A stretch of DNA of 64,000 nt from assembly GCF_021917145.1 (NCBI RefSeq), contig NW_025813696.1, forward strand, positions 365,607 to 429,606, written 5' to 3'. Shown here piece by piece: positions 11,131-46,830 of this stretch. The position numbers and the translations under genes are program-made. This DNA is from Hypomesus transpacificus (Eukaryota; Chordata; Actinopteri; Osmeriformes; Osmeridae). Every line of letters starts with the position of its first letter. Positions within the stretch are counted from its first letter, which is position 1. Below the pieces are notes generated by a model, which had not been told where the DNA came from, did not search any database, and was given only the letters and a program-made list of their open reading frames with translations.

Positions 11131-14100
11131 ATGAGCGGTCAGAGTTCTTCGCCGGGGGCGAGCAACGGCATCACCCCTCTTCAGCAGATGATCGCGTCCT
11201 GCTCAGGGGCTGTCCTGACATCCCTGATCGGTAAACACGAGCTCCGTCTGCGGAATACTGCCACACGCCAGCACAGTCTCAACTGTGCATAGAGCTTCTA
11301 GGAAGCATTTCATTTCCCCTCTGGGATCAAAACATATAACTCCATATAATCTATGATAGAATCTATAAAAAACGGCTAATAATAAGCTTGGTTGTGTGAT
11401 TGCAGTCACACCTTTGGATGTTGTGAAGATCAGACTCCAAGCTCAGAAGACCCCGTTCCCTAAAGGTACGAAAGCGAACACAAGTGTGTATGAACCAACA
11501 TACTGAGGCATAGAAACTACAAATAATCGTTTACTTAATATCCCAATTCTACACATTTGTATCCCACCAGGAAAATGCTTTGTGTACTGCAATGGCCTCA
11601 TGGACCACATCTGTGTGTGTGAGAATGGCGGCTCCAGACCGTGGTACAAGGCTCCAGGGCACTTCACTGGAACCCTGGTAAAGTCCTCTTACACAGCTGC
11701 CTCCTTCCCTAATGTAGACACGCGGCACGTGTATTCAGGTGTGTATTCAGGTGTGTCGCTCGCTGTATCTGACAGCTGGTTCTCTACCTGCAGGATGCCT
11801 TTATCAAAATAGTCCGCAGGGAAGGGATCAGGTCTTTATGGAGCGGGCTGCCCCCAACGCTGTGAGTCTGATGTCGGGAGTTTATGCATCATCATCACTC
11901 ATTTATCTTTCCAATTCATCTTAAAAATATTCAGTTTTTTTCGCCCTTAAGTGATAGATCAGTCTTATTGGCCTATTGGTAAAAGTAATTTTTGCCCGTT
12001 TATTATTATTATTATTATTTACTTTGACTTTTTCCTCATCTGTATCAGTGTGACCTTCAGAACTGTCATCATACATTCATTTGCTCACTTACTTGGGAAT
12101 CTGAATTTCTCAGAAGTGTGGTAATTTCAGCAAAGTTATGATTTGTCAATGCTAACATTTGATTGTGTTCCTTAGTTTTTGAGTGGTATGCAAATGATGG
12201 CATTTTGAGGATTTAAGGGTTATTTATATTTAATCTGTGCTTGTGTTATTATCATAACTGATTTTTGCAGAGTCATGGCGGTCCCGGCAACTGTAATCTA
12301 CTTCACGTGTTATGACCAGCTTTGTGCGGCGCTGAGGACCCGGATGGGCTCCCACAGCGAGGAAGCCCCCCTGCTGGCAGGAGCCATCGCCAGAGGTGAG
12401 CGAGGGCCCCCGGTGCGAGGGCCCCCCGGAGCGAGGGCCCCCGGAGCGAGGGCCCCCTGGAGCGAGGGCCCCCGGAGCGAGGGCCCCCGGAGCGAGGGCC
12501 CCCTGGAGCGAGGGCCCCCGGTGCGAGGGCCCCCCGGACGTTAAACTCTGGGCCCCATCTGTAGAGAATGGAAAAAACCAAGCCACCCATTAGTACAGTA
12601 TTAATACTGGTTATCACTGTCGTGTCCTGTACACTGATGTTAATTGCTTTAGTTCAGAGAGCACCACATAACGTAGGTATAAACCTCCTTGTCTGACTGG
12701 GTATGGGTTAGGGTTAGCAAACGTTGACTCTTTCTCTCCCCTCTCTGTGAGGCAGTGGGCTCTGCCACCATGATCAGCCCGCTGGAGCTGGTCCGCACCA
12801 GGCTGCAGTCCCAGCAGCAGTCGTACAGGGAGCTGAAGGAGGGCATCAGCAGCGCGGTGAAGGCCGAGGGCTGGAGGTTCCTGTGGAGGGGCTGGGGACC
12901 CACACTCCTGAGAGACGTCCCCTTCTCTGGTACTGGACACTAGACAATCTCTGTCTGTCTCTCTCGCGTGTCTCTCTCTCCTTCAATCACAGTTTCCCTT
13001 CTGTGCTCCTCAGCAATGTACTGGTACAACTATGAGAAGGGGAAGCTGTGGCTATGTGAACGCTACCATACAGAGGAGCCCACAGTCGCCATCACCTTCA
13101 TCTCTGGAGCACTGTCTGGATCTGTAAGTAACACTGTCTGGATCTGTAAGTAACACTGTCTGGATCTGTAAGTAACACTGTCTGGATCTGTAAGTAGCAC
13201 TGTCTGGATCTGTAAGTAGCACTGTCTGGATCTGTAAGTAACACTGTCTGGATCTGTAAGTAACACTGTCTGGATCCGTAAGTAACACTGTCTGGATCCG
13301 TAAGTAACACTGTTCACTCAGGAGTACCTGTTATTTCACTCTTCACAACTAGAGGGCAGCATTCTTGGCACTTGGCACTGATGCAACAGTAACCAAAGAA
13401 TAAGCAATGGTAGAGTCGTGTGTGTGTGTGTGACTCAGATGGAATATTTTGACCAGTTCTTATGTCATCCGTTGTGTCCTTAGATTGCTTCCATAGCAAC
13501 GCTTCCCTTTGATGTGGTCAAGACCAGGAGACAGGTGGAGCTGGGGGAACTCCAAGCTATGAATTGTGGGTATAGAATCAAGTGCTTTGATGTGTGCAGC
13601 TATGTGAAGCAGTGTGTTAGTGAGCTGATGCTGTGTGCAGATATGTGAAGCAGTGTGTTAGTGAGCTGATGCTGTGTGAAGCAGTGTGTTAGTGAGCTGA
13701 TGCTGTGTGAAGCAGTGTGTTAGTGAGCTGATGCTGTGTGCCTTCAGTGGGTTAGTGAGCTGATGCTGTGTGCCTGCAGTGTGTTAGTGAGCTGATGCTG
13801 TGTGAAGCAGTGTGTTAGTGAGCTGATGCTGTGTGCCTGCAGTGTGTTAGTGAGCTGATGCTGTGTGAAGCAGTGTGTTAGTGAGCTGATGCTGTGTGCC
13901 TGCAGTGTGTTAGTGAGCTGATGCTGTGTGCCTGCAGTGTGTTAGTGAGCTGATGCTGTGTGCCTGCAGTGTATTAGTGAGCTGATGCTGTGTGCCTGCA
14001 GTGTGTTAGTGAGCTGATGCTGTGTGCCTGCAGTGTGTTAGTGAGCTGATGCTGTGTGCCTGCAGTGTGTTAGTGAGCTGATGCTGTGTGCCTGCAGTGT

Positions 14101-15246
14101 GTTAGTGAGCTGATGCTGTGTGCCTGCAGTGTGTTAGTGAGCTGATGCTGTGTGAAGCAGTGTGTTAGTGAGCTGATGCTGTGTGCCTGCAGTGTGTTAG
14201 TGAGCTGATGCTGTGTGCCTGCAGTGTGTTAGTGAGCTGATGCTGTGTGCCTGCAGTGTGTTAGTGAGCTGATGCTGTGTGCCTGCAGTGTGTTAGTGAG
14301 CTGATGCTGTGTGCCTGCAGTGTGTTAGTGAGCTGATGCTGTGTGCCTGCAGTGTGTTAGTGAGCTGATGCTGTGTGAAGCAGTGTGTTAGTGAGCTGAT
14401 GCTGTGTGCCTGCAGTGTGTTAGTGAGCTGATGCTGTGTGAAGCAGTGTGTTAGTGAGCTGATGCTGTGTGCCTGCAGTGTGTTAGTGAGCTGATGCTGT
14501 GTGCCTGCAGTGTGTTAGTGAGCTGATGCTGTGTGAAGCAGTGTGTTAGTGAGCTGATGCTGTGTGCCTGCAGTGTGTTAGTGAGCTGATGCTGTGTGCC
14601 TGCAGTGTGTTAGTGAGCTGATGCTGTGTGCCTGCAGTGTGTTAGTGAGCTGATGCTGTGTGCCTGCAGTGTGTTAGTGAGCTGATGCTGTGTGAAGCAG
14701 TGTGTTAGTGAGCTGATGCTGTGTGCCTGCAGTGTGTTAGTGAGCTGATGCTGTGTGCCTGCAGTGTATTAGTGAGCTGATGCTGTGTGCCTGCAGTGTG
14801 TTAGTGAGCTGATGCTGTGTGCCTGCAGTGTGTTAGTGAGCTGATGCTGTGTGCCTGCAGTGTGTTAGTGAGCTGATGCTGTGTGCCTGCAGTGTATTAG
14901 TGAGCTGATGCTGTGTGCCTGCAGTGCCTGCGAAGGTGTCCTCCTCCACTCTGACGGTGATGAGGACCATCGTTGCAGAAAACGGCGCTGCCGGCCTGTT
15001 TGCAGGTACGCTCAGATAGCTCGGAGAGACAGGTCCCCTTTATTTCAAATCAAGTTGTTGTTTTGAAGTATATGACAAATGTGATTGTTTCCTACCTCAG
15101 GGTTTCTGCCCAGACTGATAAAGGTGGCCCCAGCTTGTGCCATCATGATCAGCACCTACGAGTTTGGGAAGACCTTCTTCCGCCAGCGCAACCAGGACAG
15201 GCTGCTAGAGACAAGAGGTCTTTCACTAGATACCAGCCACACATGA
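11131..15246 (+). CDS. slc25a40: Mitochondrial carrier SLC25A40
   Basis: SLC25A40 is an inner-membrane mitochondrial carrier, reported with SLC25A39 to import glutathione. Exons: 11131-11230, 11406-11465, 11571-11677, 11794-11861, 12271-12395, 12756-12929, 13014-13123, 13484-13565, 14925-15005, 15101-15246; 350 aa. The three carrier signatures are visible: [11 protein letters not shown] (repeat 1), [11 protein letters not shown] (repeat 2) and [11 protein letters not shown] (repeat 3). A Cys-containing loop [18 protein letters not shown] follows repeat 1, as in the SLC25A39/40 group. The C-terminal part [20 protein letters not shown] matches human SLC25A40 closely. Synteny with dbf4 and rundc3b supports A40 rather than A39. 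Exon 7's donor and exon 9's acceptor are both embedded in minisatellites whose units copy the splice site. Exon 8 uses an imperfect donor (T|GTGGGT), chosen because it keeps phase and matches human length across the junction. Confidence 0.94.
12396..12541. repeat. GC-rich minisatellite directly after slc25a40 exon 5
   Basis: About 15-bp units of GGAGCGAGGGCCCCC repeat from the exon 5 donor onward. The first unit (GTGAGCGAGGGCCCCC) contains the donor, and later copies mutate GT to GGAG, so most copies are not usable donors. Confidence 0.85.
13111..13312 (+). repeat. 22-bp tandem array carrying the slc25a40 exon 7 splice donor (9 copies)
   Basis: The unit ACTGTCTGGATCTGTAAGTA(AC) includes the last 13 bases of exon 7 (encoding LSGS) and the consensus donor GTAAGTA. 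Nine copies run head to tail; the first is the authentic exon end, the others form the start of intron 7. Two late copies read GATCC|GTAAGTA and some read GTAGCA after the donor. Because 22 is not a multiple of three, use of a downstream copy would usually shift frame. Confidence 0.93.
13590..14924 (+). repeat. 31/32-bp minisatellite ending in the slc25a40 exon 9 acceptor (about 40 copies)
   Basis: The main unit is TGTGTTAGTGAGCTGATGCTGTGTGCCTGCAG in two 16-base halves, 32 bp in all; a minor unit ends in GAAGCAG (31 bp). Each main unit ends GTGTGCCTGCAG, and the final copy is the authentic acceptor for exon 9. The array fills nearly all of intron 8. Confidence 0.93.
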
Positions 15247-16315
15247 ACTATGTATATTCAGCTGAAGCAGTGTCCCAGCCAAGCGCAGAGCTCCAGAGCT
15301 GCATGTGGCATTGCAGACATGAAACACAAGGAGGAAGGTGAAGACTGGAGCACATGGTGTTTCTACAGGAGCACATGGTGTTTCTACAGGAGCACATGGT
15401 GTTTCTACAGGAGCACATGGTGTTTCTACAGGAGCCCTGACCCATTGACAGTCCTTTATGATTGTTGTTATAGTTATTTATGTTGATTTTAGTTTTCACT
15501 TAATGCCGTGAAATTAATACAAATTTCCCATGCAGTTTCCCATGCAGGAAGAATGCATCTTGTCTGAGTGTATTTAATCCAAGGGCCAGTAGGTGGCATC
15601 ATCATTGGAAGTGATTCAGATTTCACCCTAGCTGGTGCTGGGGTGTGGCAACGTGCATTGTGCCATTCAGAGAGAGACAGACAGACACAGAGAGAGATAG
15701 AAAGACAGAGACACAGAGAGATAGACAGACACAGAGAGAGATAGAGACAGACAGAGACACAGAGAGAGATAGAAAGACAGAGACACAGAGAGAGAAAGAC
15801 AGAGACACAGAGAGAGATAGAGAGACAGACAGAGACACAGAGGGAGATAGAGAGAAAGACAGAGATGGAAAAGATGGGGTGTTGGTTGTTCTCGAGTCCC
15901 CCCCCCGCCCCCCCCCTATCTCTGTTTCTCTCCCTGCAGCACTCTTTCTCCTTCTGATGTTCCATCCTTCTTGCCCCGTCTCTCATCTCAGCCTCTTGCT
16001 CTTTTCTACACCCCTCAGATATGGGTGGTTCGTATCCATGGAGAGGAGTACGAGTGGTATCTGTCAGACCATTTAAACAGTCCCAGTCCAGTTGAGAGAG
16101 AACTCATCTCTAAATGTCATTGGTTGTTGCTCATGAGCAACATCTCAGTTGAGTCAGACCGTCAGTCGGACCTGCACCTGTTCCCTTCAGTCAAACAATC
16201 AGGATGAGCATTTATGGATCAATAAGTATGTGATCATATGCATAAATGTAAATGTAATATCTTAAATTATTATTTGTTCAAATTGCCAAGAATAAAAGTA
16301 AAGTTATGAATGGTG
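15247..16315 (+). other. slc25a40 3' UTR
   Basis: Starts after the TGA at 15244-15246 and probably ends about 20 bases after AATAAA (16291-16296). It contains four copies of a 21-bp unit AGGAGCACATGGTGTTTCTAC (about 15346-15435), a GACAGA-type microsatellite (15669-15870) and a poly-C run (about 15899-15917). No second gene was recognised in it. Confidence 0.6.
16291..16296 (+). terminator. Polyadenylation signal for slc25a40
   Basis: Canonical AATAAA about 1.05 kb after the stop codon, in AT-rich sequence and the best candidate on this strand before the convergent gene. Confidence 0.55.
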
Positions 16316-16441
16316 AATATTTTCCTGTATTGTGTTACAAGTCATATGTTCACTACTGTACTGCATTTATGAACTGATATAACTTGTTCAAGGCTTCACT
16401 ATAATCACTATAGGAGCCTCTGTGTTCTGGCAAGTACTTCA

Positions 16442-16447
16442 TTTATT
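16442..16447 (-). terminator. Polyadenylation signal for rundc3b
   Basis: AATAAA on the minus strand, about 1.4 kb after the rundc3b stop. It lies only about 150 bp from the slc25a40 signal, giving a compact convergent arrangement. Other minus-strand signals could be used. Confidence 0.45.
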
Positions 16448-16827
16448 CAAAGTGACAGGATAAAAACATTAAATCTATGTGCAAAGAACTGCAGGAAAAA
16501 GACAAATGAAAGCCTAGTCATGAGTTTACCATAAACACACAGCTAACCAAATCAGCCAGTGACATGATGTTTTCATCGGGTCCAGCTCCTCCGTGTGGTC
16601 TGCTCCTCTGAACAGAACAGGGACGCCCCACCGGCCACAGGCCAGATGAGAGGAGGCTGTTTCAGTCTGGTGGGACAGGCCCCAGAGATGAGCGACGCAG
16701 TGATTCTAGAACCCTGAACGACGCAGTGATTCTAGAACCCTGAGCGACGCATGATTCTAGAACCCTGAGCGACCCAGTGATTCTAGAACCCTGTTGTAAC
16801 CAACAGAACGCAGACCAGAACTTCTAA

Positions 16828-17345
16828 AGCCCAATTTATATTTAGGTCGCAGACACTTTTGAAAAGGTCGCCGACAGAAATGGCGTCACGGTCGACACTT
16901 TTAACCTTCGCTTGAAAGTGTCGCCTACCAGGAGAAATTTCTACTGGCGCTGATGTCGTCACATAGTGTCGCTCAAGTGTGATTGGCTAGATAGACGGCA
17001 CGCGTCGTTGACTTCATTGTTTTGAATTTTCAGTGAACGCTCAACAGCTGTTTATGATAGAAGGAAAAGAGGAGAGATTGGCGGAGCAAGTTAAAACATA
17101 TCCTCACTATAATGCCTCTCAAAATTAGCTACAGCCATTTTCTCCGATCGATCACCTAGGCTACAAAGCATTAACAATGTAACCATGGCTATGAATGTAA
17201 CGGTAAAATGATTCTGTTTACGTCTCGCGAACCTTGAGCACAGGCGACTGTTTGCTTAAGTATAAATGCAGCAGCCTGAGCGACACTTTTTTTTTTCGTC
17301 GGCGACCATTTCAAAAGTGTTGGCGAAATAAGTATAAATTAGGCT
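16828..17345. mobile_element. PIF/Harbinger-like MITE with MADF-coding remnant
   Basis: A 518-bp element has inverted termini: it starts AGCCCAATTTATATTTAG and its reverse complement starts AGCCTAATTTATACTTAT; similarity continues for about 48 bp including CACTTTTGAAA.GGTCGCCGAC. It is bounded by TAA at 16825-16827 and 17346-17348, the 3-bp TWA duplication typical of PIF/Harbinger. Inside, at about 17055-17125 on the plus strand, a fragment reads MIEGKEERLAEQVKTYPHY, resembling the start of the MADF/Myb-like protein that Harbinger elements encode. It lies in the presumed rundc3b 3' UTR. Confidence 0.75.
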
Positions 17346-17848
17346 TAACTCTGTCCTTGTGCTTCCAAACTGGACTGAACTAAACCATCCCTACACCACC
17401 CCTAACATTTCCTGAGAACGAAAAGAAGAAGAATAGCATAACACTGCATGATACATGAATACAACATTTAAATGCTGAACTGATTCTACATACATTCAAA
17501 ATCAAATTATTTTCAGTAAGGCAGCAAAGCAGCAAGTGGAAACACGATGCCTAGAGGCCTCAAGCCTGTGTGTGGGGTCAGTACATGAATACATCCTATG
17601 ATTCACTGCAACCAATCTGTCTCTCTCTAACTGTTTTTCATACACTGCTGCTAGTCATGGATTACACCTGGCAAAGAAGTGCAAGAAAAATACAAACATC
17701 TAACTGATAAACGTCTCATTCCCTTGATCAGCACTGGGTGAAGTAATGACAACATTAATGACAATTCAATATATTAAAAAAAGGTGAGGTCTTGAGTGGG
17801 CATCGAGTTACTGAGGGGATCTGTGGGCTTGATCAGACCGGGCCGGTC

Positions 17849-25608
<7,760 letters not shown>

Positions 25609-28600
25609 CCCCGCTAGACGTGGACGGCAGACTCGGTGTTTGCGGTTTTCCCGTCCTGCCTCGACCCTGGAAGCGGAGCAGGGATCTCACGTGCGCGCCG
25701 CCCACTTGCTCTCTGAAATGCGTCACTTTGGCGCGCTCACTTATCTTCTGCTCTCGAAATCTGCAGCTAACAGGCGACGATCTGCTCGATTTGCTGACAG
25801 AGGAGAAGGAAAGGAGTGATGCGCTCAAGCCCTAGATCCATATGTGACTGATCCCAATCCAGAGGCTGTTTAAGGGAGGAGTGCACTGTGAGAGAGACTG
25901 CGGTTCGGCTGAGAACAAGCTTAAGAACCAACGTTGTCAACAGCCGTAGTCTCATTTTGGGAAGATTAAATAAATCGTTTGAGGAACTGTCTGAAAATAG
26001 GTCCATCTTTAAAGAAGCAGGGGCCCCTTAGGATGTTGATATCGGAATGCGCTCCAACGTCCTCATATTGTCTGACTAATGGATTCTGAGGAAGGTCCAT
26101 TGGTGGATATATAGGCATCAGGTGATGGAAGTCTAGTCCCTGTTATGGAGGCTGTTTTACAATGAAAGATACCCCCCCGTGGCGGTAGACGGAATTGCAG
26201 CTAAACGGTGATGACCATCCAACACCCATGCTCTGAGGCTGTAATTGTGATAGGCCTACGTATTTCCGTAAAAAAATAGGCCAGGTTAGAAACTACCGGT
26301 GAAGTTAGAAACGTGACTTTTAATAACCACAATAGGTTATTAACCATTAGCTATTGCTCTCTTAACCCTACACTCATTTTGTGCGGCTTCTCGCTATTTT
26401 TCATCAACCGGTAACATTTTGCCCCCTCACGGAAATCTCTCCTGTTTCAAGATGTTTGGTAGAAACGGAGACATGTTACATTACACTATCCATAAGAAAC
26501 ACCTATGACAGACAAATTATTTATCTGTTAACATGGACGACTAGCAACCAAGATAGACTAATGCATTCTGCAGAGAAGGGAGACTGGCGTTTGTCACGGT
26601 CTGGAATGAAACAGGACAAAGTAACACGGAGGAATGCAGGAAACCCTGCTATGTATATCGTATATTGTCATTTGGGGAAGATCACCCAAACTCCTCGTAG
26701 AAAACAGCATTTTCTTGTGAAAGAACTAGCTAACGCAGCTAACTGCTAGATACCGAAAATTGTTGACCCGTCTTATGCAATATATGGAGGTGATCAATGC
26801 AGTAAATTGTTGATGTAGTGCGAAACATGCAATTTGAACCTCTTTTCCCGCTTGCTTGAAAGGCAGCAACATCCTATGTTGCTACATCGTCAATTGTAAT
26901 TGGGGAGACCATCCAAACTCCTCATAAGAAACAGCATTGTGTGCGAGTACTAACCTAACTGATGGCCACCGGAAGTTGTTGTCATGTCTTATGCAATATG
27001 CGGAAGTGATGCGTGCAGTGAATTGAAACGTGACATAAGGCAGGATAGTGGACCCAATGCGGACATAATTGACTGCAGTCAACATGGAGCCTGGCAACGG
27101 ACCATGAGGGAAGGAGGGCGGAATAATGCCCCTATCAAGTATCCAATTAGTTAATAATGCCCCTATCAAGTATCCAATGAGTTAATTATCTCTGAGCTTC
27201 ACGACATTCTGATACCGTTGGTGACATTTTCTGTGTATATTCAATACTTTGTCCTCAGTTCTAAAATACAGAAACCAGACAGTCAGAACTGGGTTATGAG
27301 GACTGAGGAGGTAATCGTATCTCCTGTTCTACATGTAGTGTACAACTACCCGCTGTTTCCTGTGCTGACCTTGTATTGTCATCTTGTGCTCTTTTACAGC
27401 TGACTGCAGAGAGGCAGCAGAGCAGAGTCAAAACCACATTTTCGGTTCTTAGGAACCATGACAACCTCAAACTGAAGAACAAGCATATCTGACCCAGAGA
27501 AGAAGAGTTAACGTGTGCTAGATGGGGAAGGATGAGGTTTCTTTTAGAAGCTTGAATGAAGGGATCTTGTTGTGGTCCTGGTATTATACGACCATGTGAC
27601 GTCTTCAGCGCAGACTATGGACCATAGTGTTTATGGATAAATACTTGCACTAGGCTAATATCCTAAAATGACTTATTCAATGTAATCTACTCATAGTAGT
27701 GATGTAACGTACGTTTAAGGCCTTCATTGACCGGTGACATCATATTATGGATCCAATCCTGATTAGGTAAACAGGATATGATGTCACAGCACAGCCTCAT
27801 ATTTATTATGAGTTTGCCAATCTGTTACACTTTGTGATTGGAAAAAGCTATGAACTCAGTTTATTATAGCAACTAACATTGATTACCAAGAGAACACTGA
27901 CGAGTAGGCCTAGTAAGTTAAAGGTAAATTGAGTAATTGTGTTGATAGAAAAAGAGAGCGTGACTGTTTGGATCTTACCTTTGGTCCACACTATAAAGTT
28001 TAATGATAAGCCTAGTTTTATTACTGATTTGTGTGAATCCAAGCATACACTAACAGGAGCCCCATAATATTGCCTACAAGTATGGGTACATTGTGTTTCC
28101 ATTTTTCAGTTTTTGAATTGACTGATTAAAACACAGCATAAAATACTGGCGCTGCCATATTTAAATTAATATAGAAGAAACCTGATCCTCTGTATGGGAG
28201 GACAGTCTAGCGGCGGCGCGATAAGGCGGCTGTTTCTGATGCGGTCTTGTAAAGCCATAAACGTGATATGAGTGAAGAAGAGCCAGTGTTGCGACTGTGC
28301 ACAAACGGAGGGAGAGAGAGAGAGAGGGAGGGCGACTAGGAGAACTGCTGTGCGCGGATCAGCGAAGAAAACAGAGGCTCCGGGGAGTGAGCGGCTTCAG
28401 GGCAGCGGGTACGGGGGAAAGGTGAGTTGAGTCAGCTTAGCGGACTGCCGGTATGTATATTTAATGCTAACAACAGTCATTCTTACACTGTAGCGGTCAT
28501 ATCAAGCTACCCTGCCATTTAAGTATAGGCTGTATGACACGGGTATTTCCCACGTATCCCAACTGACACGCAACATGGGCTAATCAGCACATGAAACAGA

Positions 28601-28760
28601 GATAGCAAAGTTAACTGTCACACAAACGTGGTTAGTTGTCCCTTACTAATTGTGACTTTATTGTTTGACTAGTGGCCAAGTAACTCCTTACCCTGACTTT
28701 AGATGTAGTCTGTAATCTGAACGTTTTTCTTCTCGCACTTCTGACGACCAGGACCCAATC
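25609..28760. promoter_or_regulatory. rundc3b/abcb4 divergent promoter interval
   Basis: The rundc3b ATG (25608) and the abcb4 ATG (28761) face away from each other. Near the abcb4 side, CpG-bearing sequence at about 28200-28420 ends in AAAG|GTGAGT at 28421, a probable non-coding abcb4 exon 1 spliced to 28752. The middle (25950-28150) is AT-rich and contains an imperfect direct repeat pair (about 26650-26840 and 26880-27050, sharing ACTCCTC.TA.GAAA.CAGCATT and CTTATGCAATAT) and a 28-bp duplication GCCCCTATCAAGTATCCAAT at 27130 and 27160. No gene was recognised in it. Confidence 0.5.
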
Positions 28761-45153
<16,393 letters not shown>

Positions 45154-46830
45154 CGGCGCCACCTAGCTGTGGTCATCTGTGGGTGGGTGACCATGTTGGA
45201 CACAACTTAGTATTTCTATCACCAAAGTACCTGATATGCCACATTAATCCATGTCTGATTGATAGACAAATACGCACATACATGCTGTTTAACAGTTAAT
45301 GACACACTGGAGCAAAGTCATGCCTATAACCTTTACTGTACACGCTCAGCAACCAGGCCTTTACTGTGGCCATTATTATTTTGATTCATATATTTAGTAT
45401 GCAAGTTTGTGATGCAAGTTATCAAAGGATATGTCATTTTTGTTAATTGATTTGAATGTTTTGTGGCTATTCATGCTGCTGGAAGACCCTGTTGTGTCTG
45501 ACGTCAGGGGACCAGAAGGCCTGTCTTCCTACCTGCATGTTCTACCATGTGTCTGGGAGCCTTTCAAGCACTTAGGACAAAGATTCAAGTTCTGCTTCTA
45601 CATTTGCACTGAAACAACTAACCTTAAATACACAGTAGTTAGTGTGTGAACACATTAAAGATTTTCTATTCAGTCATGCACCGCTGGCTCGTCCTGTTCC
45701 TTCATGTAACAAAGAAAAAAGTGGAAAATAGAAAATGTCCAGACAGTGTGTCATGTTTCATGTCTTTAATCACGCCTCAGATTCACGGCACCTAAATATT
45801 CATCATGTTGTGACCCTAACCCTAAACATTCATCAGTCACTCCCAGTCAAGAGGAGCCCTACAGCACAGTGAGTACAGGGATTTCAAACACAATCCAAAT
45901 GGCTCTTTATTTCCATTTGACTGATGTGAGTGCAGATTCTATTCATCAAATTCCATTCAAATCATGCTAAACATGTCATATCAGCCTGGTTGAGGGAATT
46001 AGACAGTTAAAGTCAAGGAAGCCCTTTCAAAAGCCTGTCTACCAGAGGAGTTTCCTCAGATCAGAATACCAAATCAGTACTATAAAACAGTACTATACTG
46101 TATTGTATTTTACAGTTGTGATTAAATTTGATCAAAATAGACTGGATAATGTCCATACAAGGCTCAAGAAGAGATACAATCAATTACCAGTTCGATTATG
46201 GTCAAGACTTTTCTTTGATCTACCGTAGACACAAATCGTTTATACCCAGCGGCATTATTCCTTCTATCACAAAGTCTCATTTAATAAAACTTAATCGAAG
46301 GCCTCATCAGGAAGCTACTAAAGTGCTACTAACCCTAACCCCCTCAGTCCCTAACCCCCTCAGTCCCTAACCCCCTCAGTCCCTAACCCAAGAGCTGCTG
46401 TCCTCATCTAACCCGCCAGCAGCAGGCTACACACACACACTGGTAGCTACATTGTTTTTAACGATACATAAATACAACACATTTCAACAGCTACATCTTT
46501 TACATACATCATACATTTTGACAGGATGTCATCTAAAAAAAACTGGAGAACCTTACCAAAAATCACTTACTAGTTGTGACTAATCATTGTGGTAATTAAG
46601 TGGAAAAAATGGTGTAGAAAAATATTTGCCAGCTCTATATAATCTTTGCCTCTGTGTGCAGTGTACAATCAAATGTAATAGTCAAACTAAAACTAGCGGT
46701 CAGCTAAGGACATGTTTGTCACCATGTGGACATGTCTGAATGTTTGTATGTTTGAATGTATGTCTCTGGGGACGTAGTTGGCTTGTGTTGACACTGTGTG
46801 GGTTAGCGGTGGTGACGAGGGGGGTGACAC
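45154..46830. other. Convergent abcb4/crot 3' interval
   Basis: abcb4's 3' UTR runs from 45154, probably to just after ATTAAA (45654-45659). On the minus strand the crot 3' UTR extends left from 46830; candidate signals are AATAAA at 45906-45911 and ATTAAA at 45767-45772 (minus sense). A short array of CCCTCAGTCCCTAACC occurs at about 46330-46390. No other gene was recognised. Confidence 0.6.
45654..45659 (+). terminator. Polyadenylation signal for abcb4
   Basis: ATTAAA, the common variant signal, about 500 bp past the stop codon, followed by a T-rich stretch. Confidence 0.5.
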
